A stretch of 64,000 nucleotides of DNA from Jannaschia faecimaris. GTDB lineage: Bacteria; Pseudomonadota; Alphaproteobacteria; Rhodobacterales; Rhodobacteraceae. The DNA lies in assembly GCF_900107415.1 (NCBI RefSeq), contig NZ_FNPX01000013.1, positions 1-64,000 on the forward strand, given 5' to 3'. The notes beneath the pieces are model-generated. The model worked only from the letters and a program-made list of their open reading frames with translations, searched no databases and was not told the origin of the DNA. Every line of letters begins with the position of its first letter. The first letter of the stretch is position 1. Positions 17,057 through 25,055 of the stretch are shown piece by piece. The translations under genes and the position numbers were made by a program.

Positions 17057-17362
17057 TCAGTTGACCGAGATTTCCAGCTCGGAGTGGCTCATCTTGACGG
17101 ACGAGCCGTCGATCGCGCTCAGACATTCCGCATTGCCGGGATCCGTCCCCAGACCAGCCGCAGCAGCCTTGGCCGCATCCATGTCAGTCCATTCGATATG
17201 CTCGATCCAAGTGCCATCCTCTTCGCAGGACAGCCTGCGCGCGATGAAGCCCGCACAGCCGGTAACATAGGCGCTCATTGACTGGGCCGCCTGCGCGAAG
17301 TCTTCACGCGTGACGCCCTCGTTCAGCTTGAACATTACGGTTTCAATGATGTGTTTCGGCAT
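17057..17362 (-). CDS. Dabb (stress-responsive A/B barrel) family protein
   Basis: From the ATG at 17362, preceded by AGGAG, the product has 101 residues with a Dabb dimeric barrel: KHIIETVMFKLNEGVTREDF, ARRLSCEEDGTWIEHIEWTD, AKAAAAGLGTDPG. Homologues range from plant stress proteins to small ketide cyclases; the role here is unknown. It is the first gene of the operon with the WYL regulator and DUF6194. Confidence 0.8.
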   Translation of the reverse strand: MPKHIIETVMFKLNEGVTREDFAQAAQSMSAYVTGCAGFIARRLSCEEDGTWIEHIEWTDMDAAKAAAAGLGTDPGNAECLSAIDGSSVKMSHSELEISVN

Positions 17363-17412
17363 TGGATGCTCCTGAACCCTTGTTAGATGATTTGGGCTAA
17401 CTAGGCCACGCC

Positions 17413-17433
17413 AACTGACAAGATGTGTCAGTT
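17413..17433. promoter_or_regulatory. 21-bp palindrome upstream of the Dabb/WYL operon
   Basis: Perfect 8-bp arms AACTGACA and TGTCAGTT separated by 5 bases lie 51 bases upstream of the Dabb start. This is a probable operator, perhaps for the WYL regulator encoded in the same operon. Confidence 0.6.
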
Positions 17434-17710
17434 GAAACGAGCCCCGCATCCTCAATCGAACAGCAGGCGGGTATTTTTTCGACGAGGCGCACCGTCCCCA
17501 TGCCTCCGCCCGCATGAGCTGTCCCAAATCCGACGTTCAATCACAGTCCGTCTTTGACGCCCTCAGTGCTCCTGATCTGATGCCGGAGACGGGCCCGCTG
17601 AGCTTTAAGGGCTGCCACGAATTTCGATTGCGGCAGGGCCCACTTCTGTCGGCTACAATAGATCCAAGGGTAAAATCCGCTGCAACACACCCGACACCAC
17701 AAATTATGAA

Positions 17711-17724
17711 TTGATTTCAATCAA
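17711..17724 (+). promoter_or_regulatory. FNR/FixK box upstream of uspA
   Basis: TTGATTTCAATCAA is a perfect match to the TTGAT-N4-ATCAA consensus bound by FNR, FnrL and FixK proteins. Its centre lies about 63 bases upstream of the uspA start, a suitable place for activation under low oxygen. Confidence 0.8.
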
Positions 17725-17780
17725 GGATTTACTGCCAATGGCGGTCGCATAGTCTGCTCACACACAAGGAGTATACTGTC

Positions 17781-18215
17781 ATGTTCAAGAAAATCCTGGT
17801 TTCTTTCGACGGATCGGATCACGCAGACCATGCGCTGCGTGTAGCTGCGGATCTTGCGCAGAAGTATCAGGCGAAACTGGAAATCGCGCATGTGCCAGAG
17901 GTCGAGACAACCGCGATCGCGATGGGCGCTGGCGCTGTGGAAATCCGTGTGCATGACGATGAAACAAAAAAGCGATCTCAAGAAACGCTCGCGCGGGCTG
18001 CCAGCATCGCTAAGGAAGCTGGTTGCGACTCCGCGTCTGCGCAGGCTCTTCAAGGCAGCCCGGCCGAGGCCATTCTGGCTCATGCAGAGAAGACGGGCAC
18101 CGATCTGATCGTGGCCGGACGCCGCGGCCTTGGAACATTGCAGGGCTTGCTGATGGGAAGTGTTTCACAAAAGCTGACGACCCACGCGCATTGCCCCGTG
18201 TTGACAGTCCACTAG
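17781..18215 (+). CDS. uspA: universal stress protein UspA family
   Basis: The 144-residue single-domain Usp has the start MFKKILVSFDGSDHADHALR and the ATP-binding loop VAGRRGLGTLQGLLMGSVSQ (G-2x-G-9x-G-S), so it should bind ATP. AAGGAG lies close upstream. A perfect FNR box precedes it, indicating oxygen-dependent control. No downstream gene shares the direction before the riboswitch-controlled operon 465 bases on. Confidence 0.93.
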   Translation: MFKKILVSFDGSDHADHALRVAADLAQKYQAKLEIAHVPEVETTAIAMGAGAVEIRVHDDETKKRSQETLARAASIAKEAGCDSASAQALQGSPAEAILAHAEKTGTDLIVAGRRGLGTLQGLLMGSVSQKLTTHAHCPVLTVH

Positions 18216-18500
18216 TGCACACCAGCGACAGTTTTACTTCTCATTGGCCCTTCCGAACAAATCTCGCTCCGAAGTCATCTCATGGCTTTGGGGCGGCGGC
18301 TATGAACAGCCCCGGTTGCCGTCAAGACGGGCCGTTAAATCCTATTACCGGGCGCGCGGATAACGTCGTCGATGTCGCCATGCTCTCAACTATAGGCAGC
18401 TTCGTTCTGTTTGCGTAAAAAACAGGCACTCCGCGGCTTTTTCATCCCTCACGATCAGAATGTTTTTGTACTGCGGTGCCAGAGTCCGGTTAATCAAGAT

Positions 18501-18608
18501 GCAGGATGTCTAGGGTTCCGCCTCATTGCAGGGTCTGGTCCAAGAGATATCACCGCTCGGCGAAAGACCGTGCGGTACACGGCGGGGCAAAATCCCGGGA
18601 GGCTACTG
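18501..18608 (+). ncRNA. guanidine-I riboswitch (ykkC class)
   Basis: The leader of the ABC transporter operon contains the conserved blocks of the guanidine-I aptamer in order: CTAGGGTTCCG (18510-18520), CTGGTCCAAGAGA (18535-18547), and ACACGGCGGGGCAAAATCCC followed by GGGAGGC (18578-18603). GCAG (18501-18504) and CTGC (18605-18608) can close the outer stem. Guanidinium binding normally turns on the downstream genes. The expression platform in 18609-18665 is not obvious, since no T-run terminator is visible, so control could act at translation. The aptamer lies 72 bases before the binding-protein start. I identify the motif by eye; a covariance search would confirm the limits. Confidence 0.9.
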
Positions 18609-18679
18609 CGCAGGTTTGGCCCGCGCTCCGTTTCTGCCCTGACGCGGTCATTCCATTCTTGAACTGATGGGGACCGAAA

Positions 18680-19726
18680 ATGAAAAATCTCACGACACTG
18701 ACCGCGATGGCCCTGTGCCTTGCTTCCACCGCCCACGCGCAAGAGAAGACCGACTTCCGGGTTGCTTGGTCGATCTACGTCGGCTGGATGCCATGGGGCT
18801 ATCTTGAAGACAGTGGCATCATGGACAAATGGGCCGACAAGTACGGCATCGACGTCGAGATCGTGCAGATCAACGATTACATCGAGTCGATAAACCAATA
18901 CACCGCCGGTGCATTTGACGGGGTGTCGGCCACGAACATGGACACGCTCTCGATCCCGTCTGGCGGCGGCGTGGACACCACGGCCCTCATCGTTGGGGAT
19001 TATTCCAACGGCAACGATGCCGTTATCCTAAAGGGCGAAGGCGATCTGACCAGCCTGGCAGGTAAGCCGGTGAACCTGGTCGAACTGTCGGTCTCGCATT
19101 ATCTGCTGGCACGCGGTCTGGACAGCGTGGGGCTCGCAGAATCCGATCTCGACGGCGTGATAAACACGTCCGACGCGGATATGATCGCGGCCTTTGCAAC
19201 CGACGACGTGGAAGCGGTCGTGACTTGGAACCCGCTGGTCTCTGCGATCATGGAAGGTCCATCGGCCAACATGCTGTTCGACAGCTCCGACATCCCGGGC
19301 GAGATCATTGACCTGATGGTCGTCAATACCGAAACGCTGGCCGCAAACCCAGACTTTGGCAAGGCGATGGTCGGGGCCTGGTACGAGGTTATGGGCCTGA
19401 TGGCGTCGGGCGATGAAGACGTGCTGACGGCCATGGCCGAAGCCTCGGGCACTGATCTGGCGGGATACCAGGCGCAGTTGGCCTCGACCGAGATGTTCTT
19501 TGACCCGGCCGCCGCCGTAAGCTTTACCGAAGGTACCGAATTGCCGGTAACCATGACCAGCGTGGCGGAGTTCCTGTTCGACAAGGGGATCCTGGGCGAA
19601 GGCGCGCCCTCGGCCGACTTCGTAGGCGTGGAATACCCCGATGGCACCGTCACGGGCGACGCCGGCAACGTCATGTTCCGTTATGACACGACCTATATGC
19701 AGATGGCCGCCGACGGCGCGCTGTGA
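18680..19726 (+). CDS. ABC transporter substrate-binding protein, probable guanidine binder
   Basis: The 348-residue protein starts with a signal peptide (residues 1-20, MKNLTTLTAMALCLASTAHA) and continues as an NrtA/SsuA/TauA-type periplasmic binding protein (TDFRVAWSIYVGWMPWGYLE). It is rich in acidic residues, and mature-domain motifs such as DGVSATNMDTLSIPSGGGVD are typical of this fold. Automatic annotation would call it nitrate, taurine or sulfonate binding. The guanidine-I riboswitch upstream and the GdmH-like hydrolase downstream make guanidinium the probable ligand. The permease follows after 44 bases. Confidence 0.85.
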   Translation: MKNLTTLTAMALCLASTAHAQEKTDFRVAWSIYVGWMPWGYLEDSGIMDKWADKYGIDVEIVQINDYIESINQYTAGAFDGVSATNMDTLSIPSGGGVDTTALIVGDYSNGNDAVILKGEGDLTSLAGKPVNLVELSVSHYLLARGLDSVGLAESDLDGVINTSDADMIAAFATDDVEAVVTWNPLVSAIMEGPSANMLFDSSDIPGEIIDLMVVNTETLAANPDFGKAMVGAWYEVMGLMASGDEDVLTAMAEASGTDLAGYQAQLASTEMFFDPAAAVSFTEGTELPVTMTSVAEFLFDKGILGEGAPSADFVGVEYPDGTVTGDAGNVMFRYDTTYMQMAADGAL

Positions 19727-19770
19727 ACTAGGGGAGAGGCCTGCCCCGGGATCGGGACGGGCCGCCTGTC

Positions 19771-20583
19771 ATGCGATTGATAAACATAAAGCCCGGCCGC
19801 CTTTTGGGCGTCGCCCTGATGCTTTTGCCATTCGTTGCAATCTTCGTGGCTTACGCCGTCGGGTCGGACATCCGGCTGACCGCAAATCCGGCAGACAAGC
19901 TGTTACCAGCCCCTCAAAAAGTCTGGGGGACGGCCATCCGCCTGATGACCGAAGCTGATCGGCGCAGCGGCGACATCCTGTTCTGGCAAGACACATGGGC
20001 CAGCCTGCAACGTCTTGCGCTTGGTATCGGGATATCCGCACTTGTCGGGTTGGTCTTCGGGCTGGCTATCGGACTGCTGCCAATGGCGCGCAGCCTGTTG
20101 GAGCAATTTGTTGCCGTGATCTCGATGATCCCGCCGCTGGCACTTCTCCCGATCCTGTTCATCGTTTTCGGGCTGGGGGAGTTGTCGAAAGTCGTCCTGA
20201 TCGTGGTGGGCACCCTGCCCTTCCTGATCCGCGACCTGTCCCAACGCGTGCTGGAAGTTCCGCAGGAACTGATCGTGAAAGCACAGACCCTGGGCGCGTC
20301 CAGCTGGGTCATCGCCATGCGCGTGGCCCTGCCGCAGTTGATGCCGCGTCTTATACAGGCGGTGCGCCTGTCGCTGGGTCCGGCCTGGCTGTTCCTGATC
20401 GCGGCCGAAGCCATCGCGGCTGACGCGGGGCTTGGCTATCGCATCTTCCTCGTGCGTCGCTATCTGGCGATGGATGTCATCCTGACTTATGTAATCTGGA
20501 TAACAATATTAGCCTTCATCATGGACCGCCTGCTGCGCCACCTGTCACGCCGTGCCTTTCCTTGGGCGGAGGACGGGATGTGA
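19771..20583 (+). CDS. ABC transporter permease, probable guanidine uptake
   Basis: The 270-residue protein has about six membrane helices and the BPD_transp_1 coupling loop VKAQTLGASSWVIAMRVALP (EAA-type motif). It is a SsuC/TauC-like permease. The stop overlaps the GTG start of the ATPase gene, so the two are coupled. It forms the membrane channel of the riboswitch-controlled transporter. Confidence 0.88.
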   Translation: MRLINIKPGRLLGVALMLLPFVAIFVAYAVGSDIRLTANPADKLLPAPQKVWGTAIRLMTEADRRSGDILFWQDTWASLQRLALGIGISALVGLVFGLAIGLLPMARSLLEQFVAVISMIPPLALLPILFIVFGLGELSKVVLIVVGTLPFLIRDLSQRVLEVPQELIVKAQTLGASSWVIAMRVALPQLMPRLIQAVRLSLGPAWLFLIAAEAIAADAGLGYRIFLVRRYLAMDVILTYVIWITILAFIMDRLLRHLSRRAFPWAEDGM

Positions 20584-21347
20584 GCTTTGTCACCGTCGCG
20601 AACCTGTTCCAGAGTTATGACCGCCGACCGATCCTGGAGCGCGTGAACGTATCGGTCGCAGAAGGGGAGTTCATCTCCATCGTGGGGGCCTCCGGCTGCG
20701 GGAAATCCACCTTCCTGCGCCTGCTCTTAGCGCAGGAGGAGCCCACCCGCGGCACCATTAGCATCGCCGGTGCCCCGCCGGCGCGCGAGCCAGGACTAGA
20801 TCGCGGCATCGTTTTTCAGCGTTATTCCGTTTTTCCACACATGACCGTTCGCGAGAATATCGTTGCTGGCGAAAGCCTGCGCCGGGGATGGGGCCGCTTC
20901 TGGGGGGCAGAGCGTCGCGCGGCATTGACCCGTGCGGACGAAACGCTGGCCCGCGTCGGACTGGATCACGTGGCGGGTCAGTACCCCGCCACCCTCTCGG
21001 GCGGGATGCAGCAGCGGCTGGCGATCGCCCAGGCCTTGATGGCACGGCCCAAGGTGCTGTTGCTGGACGAACCTTTCGGCGCGTTGGATCCAGGCACACG
21101 GCTTTCAATGCATGCGTTCTTGACCGATCTGCGGGCCGAGACCGGCATGACGGTGTTTATGGTCACCCATGACCTTGAGGAGGCGTTCAAACTGGGCGAC
21201 CGCGTGCTGGTTTTCGACAAGACCCGCTGGGACCCGCAGGATCCAAGCCTGAACGGGGCAACCATCACCTATGACTTCGATGCTCGCAATGGCGGCATCC
21301 CATTCCAGACACTTCAGGAGGAACTCGATGATCTTCAACCCGCGTGA
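20580..21347 (+). CDS. ABC transporter ATP-binding protein, probable guanidine uptake
   Basis: Read from the GTG at 20580, which overlaps the permease stop, the ATPase has 255 residues. It has Walker A GASGCGKST (36-44), a Q-loop in VFQRYSVFPH, the signature LSGGMQQRL, Walker B VLLLDEP and the switch His in MVTHDLEEAF. The C-terminus is longer than the minimal domain, with an unusual tail (PSLNGATITYDFDARNGGIP). The end of the gene overlaps the start of the hydrolase gene by 20 bases. Confidence 0.9.
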   Translation: MSFVTVANLFQSYDRRPILERVNVSVAEGEFISIVGASGCGKSTFLRLLLAQEEPTRGTISIAGAPPAREPGLDRGIVFQRYSVFPHMTVRENIVAGESLRRGWGRFWGAERRAALTRADETLARVGLDHVAGQYPATLSGGMQQRLAIAQALMARPKVLLLDEPFGALDPGTRLSMHAFLTDLRAETGMTVFMVTHDLEEAFKLGDRVLVFDKTRWDPQDPSLNGATITYDFDARNGGIPFQTLQEELDDLQPA

Positions 21348-22572
21348 CCGCAGCCGGTCCCACAACCCGCAGGACATGGGTGTCGATACCCGCCGCCACC
21401 ACCACCCCGACCTGAGCCAGTTGCGCGGCTGGAAGGCCATGCAGGCCGAGGCCGACATCCCCGGAAGCGGTTGGGAGCAGGAGAAGAAATGGGCCCTGCG
21501 CATGGGCCTGACGGGGGCCGACAGCATCGAGGACAAGTCGATCCCCACCTTCGCACGCGGCGAGCTGCCGCATTACGCGGGCATCAACACTTTCCTCAAG
21601 GCTCCTTACGCCGAAGACGTGACCGAGGTGGGCGACTACGATGCCACCGTACTGGGCGTTCCGTTTGACGGGGGCACGACCTACCGCGCGGGCACGCGCT
21701 TCGGGCCGCAGGGCGTGCGCAAGATCAGCGCGCTCTACACGCCCTACAACTACGAGATGGCGGTCGATCTGCGCGAGCAGATGACGCTGTGTGACGCGGG
21801 CGATGTCTTCACCATCCCCGCGAATATCGAGAAAACCTTCGATCAAGTCAGTCGCGCGGTCAGCCACGTCGCCTCATCGGGTTCCCTGCCGATCATGATC
21901 GGTGGCGATCACTCCATCGGCTTTCCCTGCGTGCGCGGTATCGCGCAATGCACGTCGAAAAAAATCGGGATCATTCACTTCGACCGCCACGCCGACATTC
22001 AGGAAAAGGACCTGGACGAGCGGATGCACACGACGCCGTGGTTCCACTCGACCAATCTTCCGAATGTTCCGGCCAAGAACCTTGTCCAGATCGGCATCGG
22101 CGGCTGGCAGGTGCCCCGCGACGCGGTGAAGGTCGCGCGCGACCGCGAGACGAACATCATCACCATGGGCGACATGGAGAAGATGGGTATCGACCGCACC
22201 GCCGAGATGGCGCTGGAAATGGCGTGGGACGGGGTCGACATGGTCTACCTTTCGTTCGACATCGACAGCATCGACTGCGGCTTCGTGCCGGGAACCGGCT
22301 GGCCCGAACCGGGCGGTTTCCTGCCGCGCGAAGCGTTGGGCCTTGTATCCCGCGTGGCCGCCGAAGGCATCTGCGGCATGGAACTTGTCGAAGTCGCACC
22401 GCCCTATGACCAGTCGGAGATTACGGCGCTGATGGGAACGCGCGTCATCGTGGACGTACTGGGAAGCCTTGTCGCATCGGGTAAAATGGGCGCGCACAAG
22501 CGGCACATGGACAAGCCCGTGACCATTCCCCACGGCGAATTCGAAGGAAAGCGGTGGTCCAATGCCACATGA
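21328..22572 (+). CDS. gdmH: guanidine hydrolase (GdmH-like, ureohydrolase superfamily)
   Basis: The 414-residue protein is of the arginase/agmatinase fold with all metal ligands: His195 in GGDHS, Asp219/His221/Asp223 in HFDRHAD, and Asp311/Asp313 in SFDIDSID. It differs from agmatinases in the HFDRHADIQEKDLDERMHT block and in GFVPGTGWPEPGGF, both hallmarks of the Ni-dependent guanidine hydrolase of cyanobacteria (GdmH, Synechocystis Sll1077), and it has the long N-terminal extension of that group. The reaction would be guanidine to urea plus ammonia in the cytoplasm. The ATG at 21328 has an AGGAGG 6 bases upstream; the frame also opens 19 codons earlier inside the ATPase gene. Its place behind a guanidine-I riboswitch and transporter strongly supports the call. 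Cyanobacterial GdmH depends on HypA/HypB-like nickel chaperones; here a His-rich protein follows instead. Confidence 0.88.
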   Translation: MIFNPRDRSRSHNPQDMGVDTRRHHHPDLSQLRGWKAMQAEADIPGSGWEQEKKWALRMGLTGADSIEDKSIPTFARGELPHYAGINTFLKAPYAEDVTEVGDYDATVLGVPFDGGTTYRAGTRFGPQGVRKISALYTPYNYEMAVDLREQMTLCDAGDVFTIPANIEKTFDQVSRAVSHVASSGSLPIMIGGDHSIGFPCVRGIAQCTSKKIGIIHFDRHADIQEKDLDERMHTTPWFHSTNLPNVPAKNLVQIGIGGWQVPRDAVKVARDRETNIITMGDMEKMGIDRTAEMALEMAWDGVDMVYLSFDIDSIDCGFVPGTGWPEPGGFLPREALGLVSRVAAEGICGMELVEVAPPYDQSEITALMGTRVIVDVLGSLVASGKMGAHKRHMDKPVTIPHGEFEGKRWSNAT

Positions 22573-23023
22573 TCACAGTCACGACCACGGGCACCGGCAC
22601 ACACACGACCACGGGCACATCGGCCATAACCATTCCCATGGCGATGCCGATCATCTGCACAGCCACATGCACGAAGCGGACGACGCCGCCGAACTTCAGG
22701 TCCTGACCGAGCAGTTCATCGAAGGCTTTGTCTCAGCCAAGGACAAAATGTCCTACCTGCGCATCGCCGGCGTGCCGCTTGAAATATCAGCGCCCGGTGG
22801 CGGGCCGTCGATGAAACTGGTGGATGTGAAGCTCACGACGGAATGGCAGGTCGGCACGGCCTCGCCTTCCTTCGGGTCGCGCGAACTCAGCTATCTGCCC
22901 TATCCCGGTGAAATGGTGACGGAGCGGACGAACATGGGCCTTGTCTATGTCTCGCTGGACGCGAAACAGGTCACCGACCTGCGCTCGTTCCTGCAAAGTC
23001 ACCCCGCCTCGCAAAGGGACTGA
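22562..23023 (+). CDS. His-rich protein, putative nickel-binding partner of the guanidine hydrolase
   Basis: The 153-residue product opens with alternating histidines: 16 of the first 37 residues are His (pattern H-x-H-x, beginning MPHDHSHDHGHRHTHDHGH). The rest (about 43-153) is a compact domain with no Cys, containing LQVLTEQFIEGFVSAKDKMS and PSFGSRELSYLPYPGEM. It does not match HypA, which has zinc cysteines, or HypB, which has a GTPase P-loop. The start overlaps the gdmH end by 11 bases, so production is coupled to the hydrolase. His tails of this type store or deliver Ni in HypB, SlyD and UreE. A Ni reservoir or insertion factor for GdmH is the likely role, by inference. I do not recognise the C-terminal family. 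Confidence 0.8.
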   Translation: MPHDHSHDHGHRHTHDHGHIGHNHSHGDADHLHSHMHEADDAAELQVLTEQFIEGFVSAKDKMSYLRIAGVPLEISAPGGGPSMKLVDVKLTTEWQVGTASPSFGSRELSYLPYPGEMVTERTNMGLVYVSLDAKQVTDLRSFLQSHPASQRD

Positions 23024-23654
23024 CGCAAGTCGTCTGCGCAGACCTCCCGCCGTACATGGGTCCTGAACCATTGCGGCGGGCAGGACATCGCCATCCCGGT
23101 ATGCGCGGCAAGGCCTCAATGACCTTGTCGGCGTGTACCAGCTTCCGGCAAGCGGCGCGGCGACTGCACGAGGGACGCCAGACGTTGCCCCGCCTCCGGA
23201 GCCGGCGGATCGCCAGCGCTCGAACCTGCAATTGAGTGACCGGCAACGGACCCGCGCGCGCCAGCAGAAGCCGAGAGGGCCAAGGGATATGCGACGCTGG
23301 CCCGGTACCCCTTGCTTTGCGGTCGGCTCCTGCGATCACCACCCAATTGCGTCAGGCGGCTTTTGAGCGGGCGCTGACGGGCCTGTCGGGAGTGGTTTGG
23401 CAGCTGCTGCGAAGATACCATCGCGGGCACATATCCGACCTTTCCCCAAACAGATGGCTGCTCCTGTTGTGGCTGCATTTCGCATCGAAACCGGCTGATC
23501 AACCGGGAACTTGGATACGCGTATTCCGCCGGGGCCGGTCGCAGACTTTGTCCTAGTAAGGGATGCCGCACACGGTCCTGCCTCGGCGACAGTCCCATTC
23601 ACCGAGGCCCCTGCACAACGCGTCGCATATTGTCGTGATCGGGCGAAAGCCTTT
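23024..23654. other. 631-bp stretch without a recognisable gene
   Basis: Several frames are open here on both strands, but none has a ribosome binding site or a product resembling a known protein, and all have low-complexity Arg/Pro/Ser-rich translations typical of non-coding GC-rich DNA. I see no terminator with a T run after the His-rich gene. Decayed gene remains are possible but unproven. Confidence 0.45.
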
Positions 23655-24296
23655 CTACCACTCAAGAACACGGTCCAGCGCTTCTAGCGCGGCCATACCA
23701 ACCAGCATCGCCAGCAAGGCCAGCGCCACAGTCGCGGCGACTCCGATCAGAACGAACAAGCCGTCGCGCTGCACCATGCCCCAGGCCAGCACCGACAGGA
23801 TCATTGCCAGAGGTACGTTGACGAACGGGATCGGCAAAAACAGCAAGAACGAAATCACCGCCGCCAGCAAGCCGATCATACGCTCCCGGTTGGCGACAAA
23901 CGGAATTCGTGATCGGGACAACCGCTCCATCCAACGCAGCACCGGACGTCCATATTTGCCCATCACGGCTAGTGCCCGCCCCGGCACACGCCGATTCAGG
24001 AGCTTCGCGGGAAGGGTCATCCGCTCGCCGTAGAGAGCAAGGTGACCCGAGATCAGGATCAACGGCACCCCCAGGACCGCGCCGATGCTGGGCAACGGCA
24101 ATGGAACAGCCTCGGGCAAGGCCAGCAGCAGGATCAGGATGCCATGAACCCGGCTGCCTGTCAGATCGAGCATATCCCGAAGTCTCACGTCCTGCCCGGA
24201 TTCTGACCGTTTGATCAACGTCTCAAGGACCTTGTCCAGGGGCGGGGCCCTTAAGGGATCAACATCGTCCACGTATGCCCCCCTTCCGGTTGCCAC
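23655..24296 (-). CDS. exoD: ExoD family membrane protein
   Basis: The 213-residue protein matches ExoD: a cytoplasmic start (LDKVLETLIKRSESGQDVRL), the signature GSRVHGILILLLALPEAVPLP, then PSIGAVLGVPLILIS, and about four more membrane segments. ExoD of rhizobia is linked to exopolysaccharide synthesis and alkaline or stress tolerance; its biochemical role is not known. It stands alone, with no exopolysaccharide genes beside it. Confidence 0.85.
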   Translation of the reverse strand: MATGRGAYVDDVDPLRAPPLDKVLETLIKRSESGQDVRLRDMLDLTGSRVHGILILLLALPEAVPLPLPSIGAVLGVPLILISGHLALYGERMTLPAKLLNRRVPGRALAVMGKYGRPVLRWMERLSRSRIPFVANRERMIGLLAAVISFLLFLPIPFVNVPLAMILSVLAWGMVQRDGLFVLIGVAATVALALLAMLVGMAALEALDRVLEW

Positions 24297-24698
24297 GGTT
24301 ACAATGTCGACCTTGCATCAGATCGGTCGCGCGATAAATCCCTGTGAACGACTTGCGTATTGGGTCTCGCGCGGCACCAAAGCGACCATGACCAAGGTGC
24401 TTTTTGACCAAGCAGACCGGCCCCAGGTGGACGCCGCCGCCGTGCCCGTCTTGCCGTCAGATCTTCCGTCGCGGCACACGGATAGCGTGTTGTGGCGGCC
24501 TGGGCAGAATATCCTGCGGCTTGACCAGTTGGCTCATCCGTGTCCGTTCGCCGACCGTTCCGCCGGTGGTTTGCAGGCAATATGCAGGCAGTCCGGGCAC
24601 TCTCTTCGTCGTCGCGCAATGACCGGCGACGGGAAAAACTGATGCACCGGCGCTGCGCGGCAGCTCTGTTGCTGTTTCTGATGCCACCTGCGGCGGTG
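24297..24698. other. 402-bp stretch without a recognisable gene
   Basis: The gap separates exoD from the DUF3775 gene, both on the minus strand. Open frames on both strands are unlike known proteins. It must contain the exoD promoter near 24300-24400; I see no FNR box, palindrome or hairpin with a T run. Confidence 0.45.
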
Positions 24699-25052
24699 CT
24701 ATGGCTCATCGCGCAGCGGGTCTTCGTGTCCGATTTCTTCCAGACCGGCGGCCAGCTCGTCCGCGGCCATTGGATGCGTCATCACGTAATCGAAACAAGG
24801 CCCGACGTGCCGCTCGCGTGCGAGGGCCACGGCCTCTTCCCACTCGTCTTGGGAAAAGTCACCCCGACCTATCCACAGAAGCGCGACCAACTCATGCTGC
24901 TGGTCTCTGTCCAAGGCCTCGATTTCTGCCTGCAATTCGTCTCGGCGCATATCGTGCCCACCTTCCTCGGGTGGGGTGTCGTTGACGCTCAGGGCGCGCA
25001 GTTGGTCCATCAGGATGCGCAGCCCTTGGGGAGGAATTGAAAGTTCGGTCAT
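24699..25052 (-). CDS. DUF3775 family protein
   Basis: The 117-residue acidic protein matches DUF3775, found mainly in alphaproteobacteria: RRDELQAEIEALDRDQQHEL followed by VALLWIGRGDFSQDEWEEAV and a C-terminal helix ending LAAGLEEIG. Function is unknown. The start lies 3 bases after the stop of the bactofilin-like gene, so the two form an operon, perhaps controlled by the FNR box at 26311. Confidence 0.85.
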   Translation of the reverse strand: MTELSIPPQGLRILMDQLRALSVNDTPPEEGGHDMRRDELQAEIEALDRDQQHELVALLWIGRGDFSQDEWEEAVALARERHVGPCFDYVMTHPMAADELAAGLEEIGHEDPLRDEP

Positions 25053-25055
25053 CGG

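Noticed and set aside
21328-22572. Agmatinase or arginase as the function of the ureohydrolase
   Set aside because: The HFDRHAD block and GTGWPEPGG segment match guanidine hydrolase, and the guanidine-I riboswitch upstream supports that reading.
22562-23023. His-rich protein as HypA or HypB
   Set aside because: It has no Cys for a HypA zinc site and no P-loop GTPase motif as in HypB.
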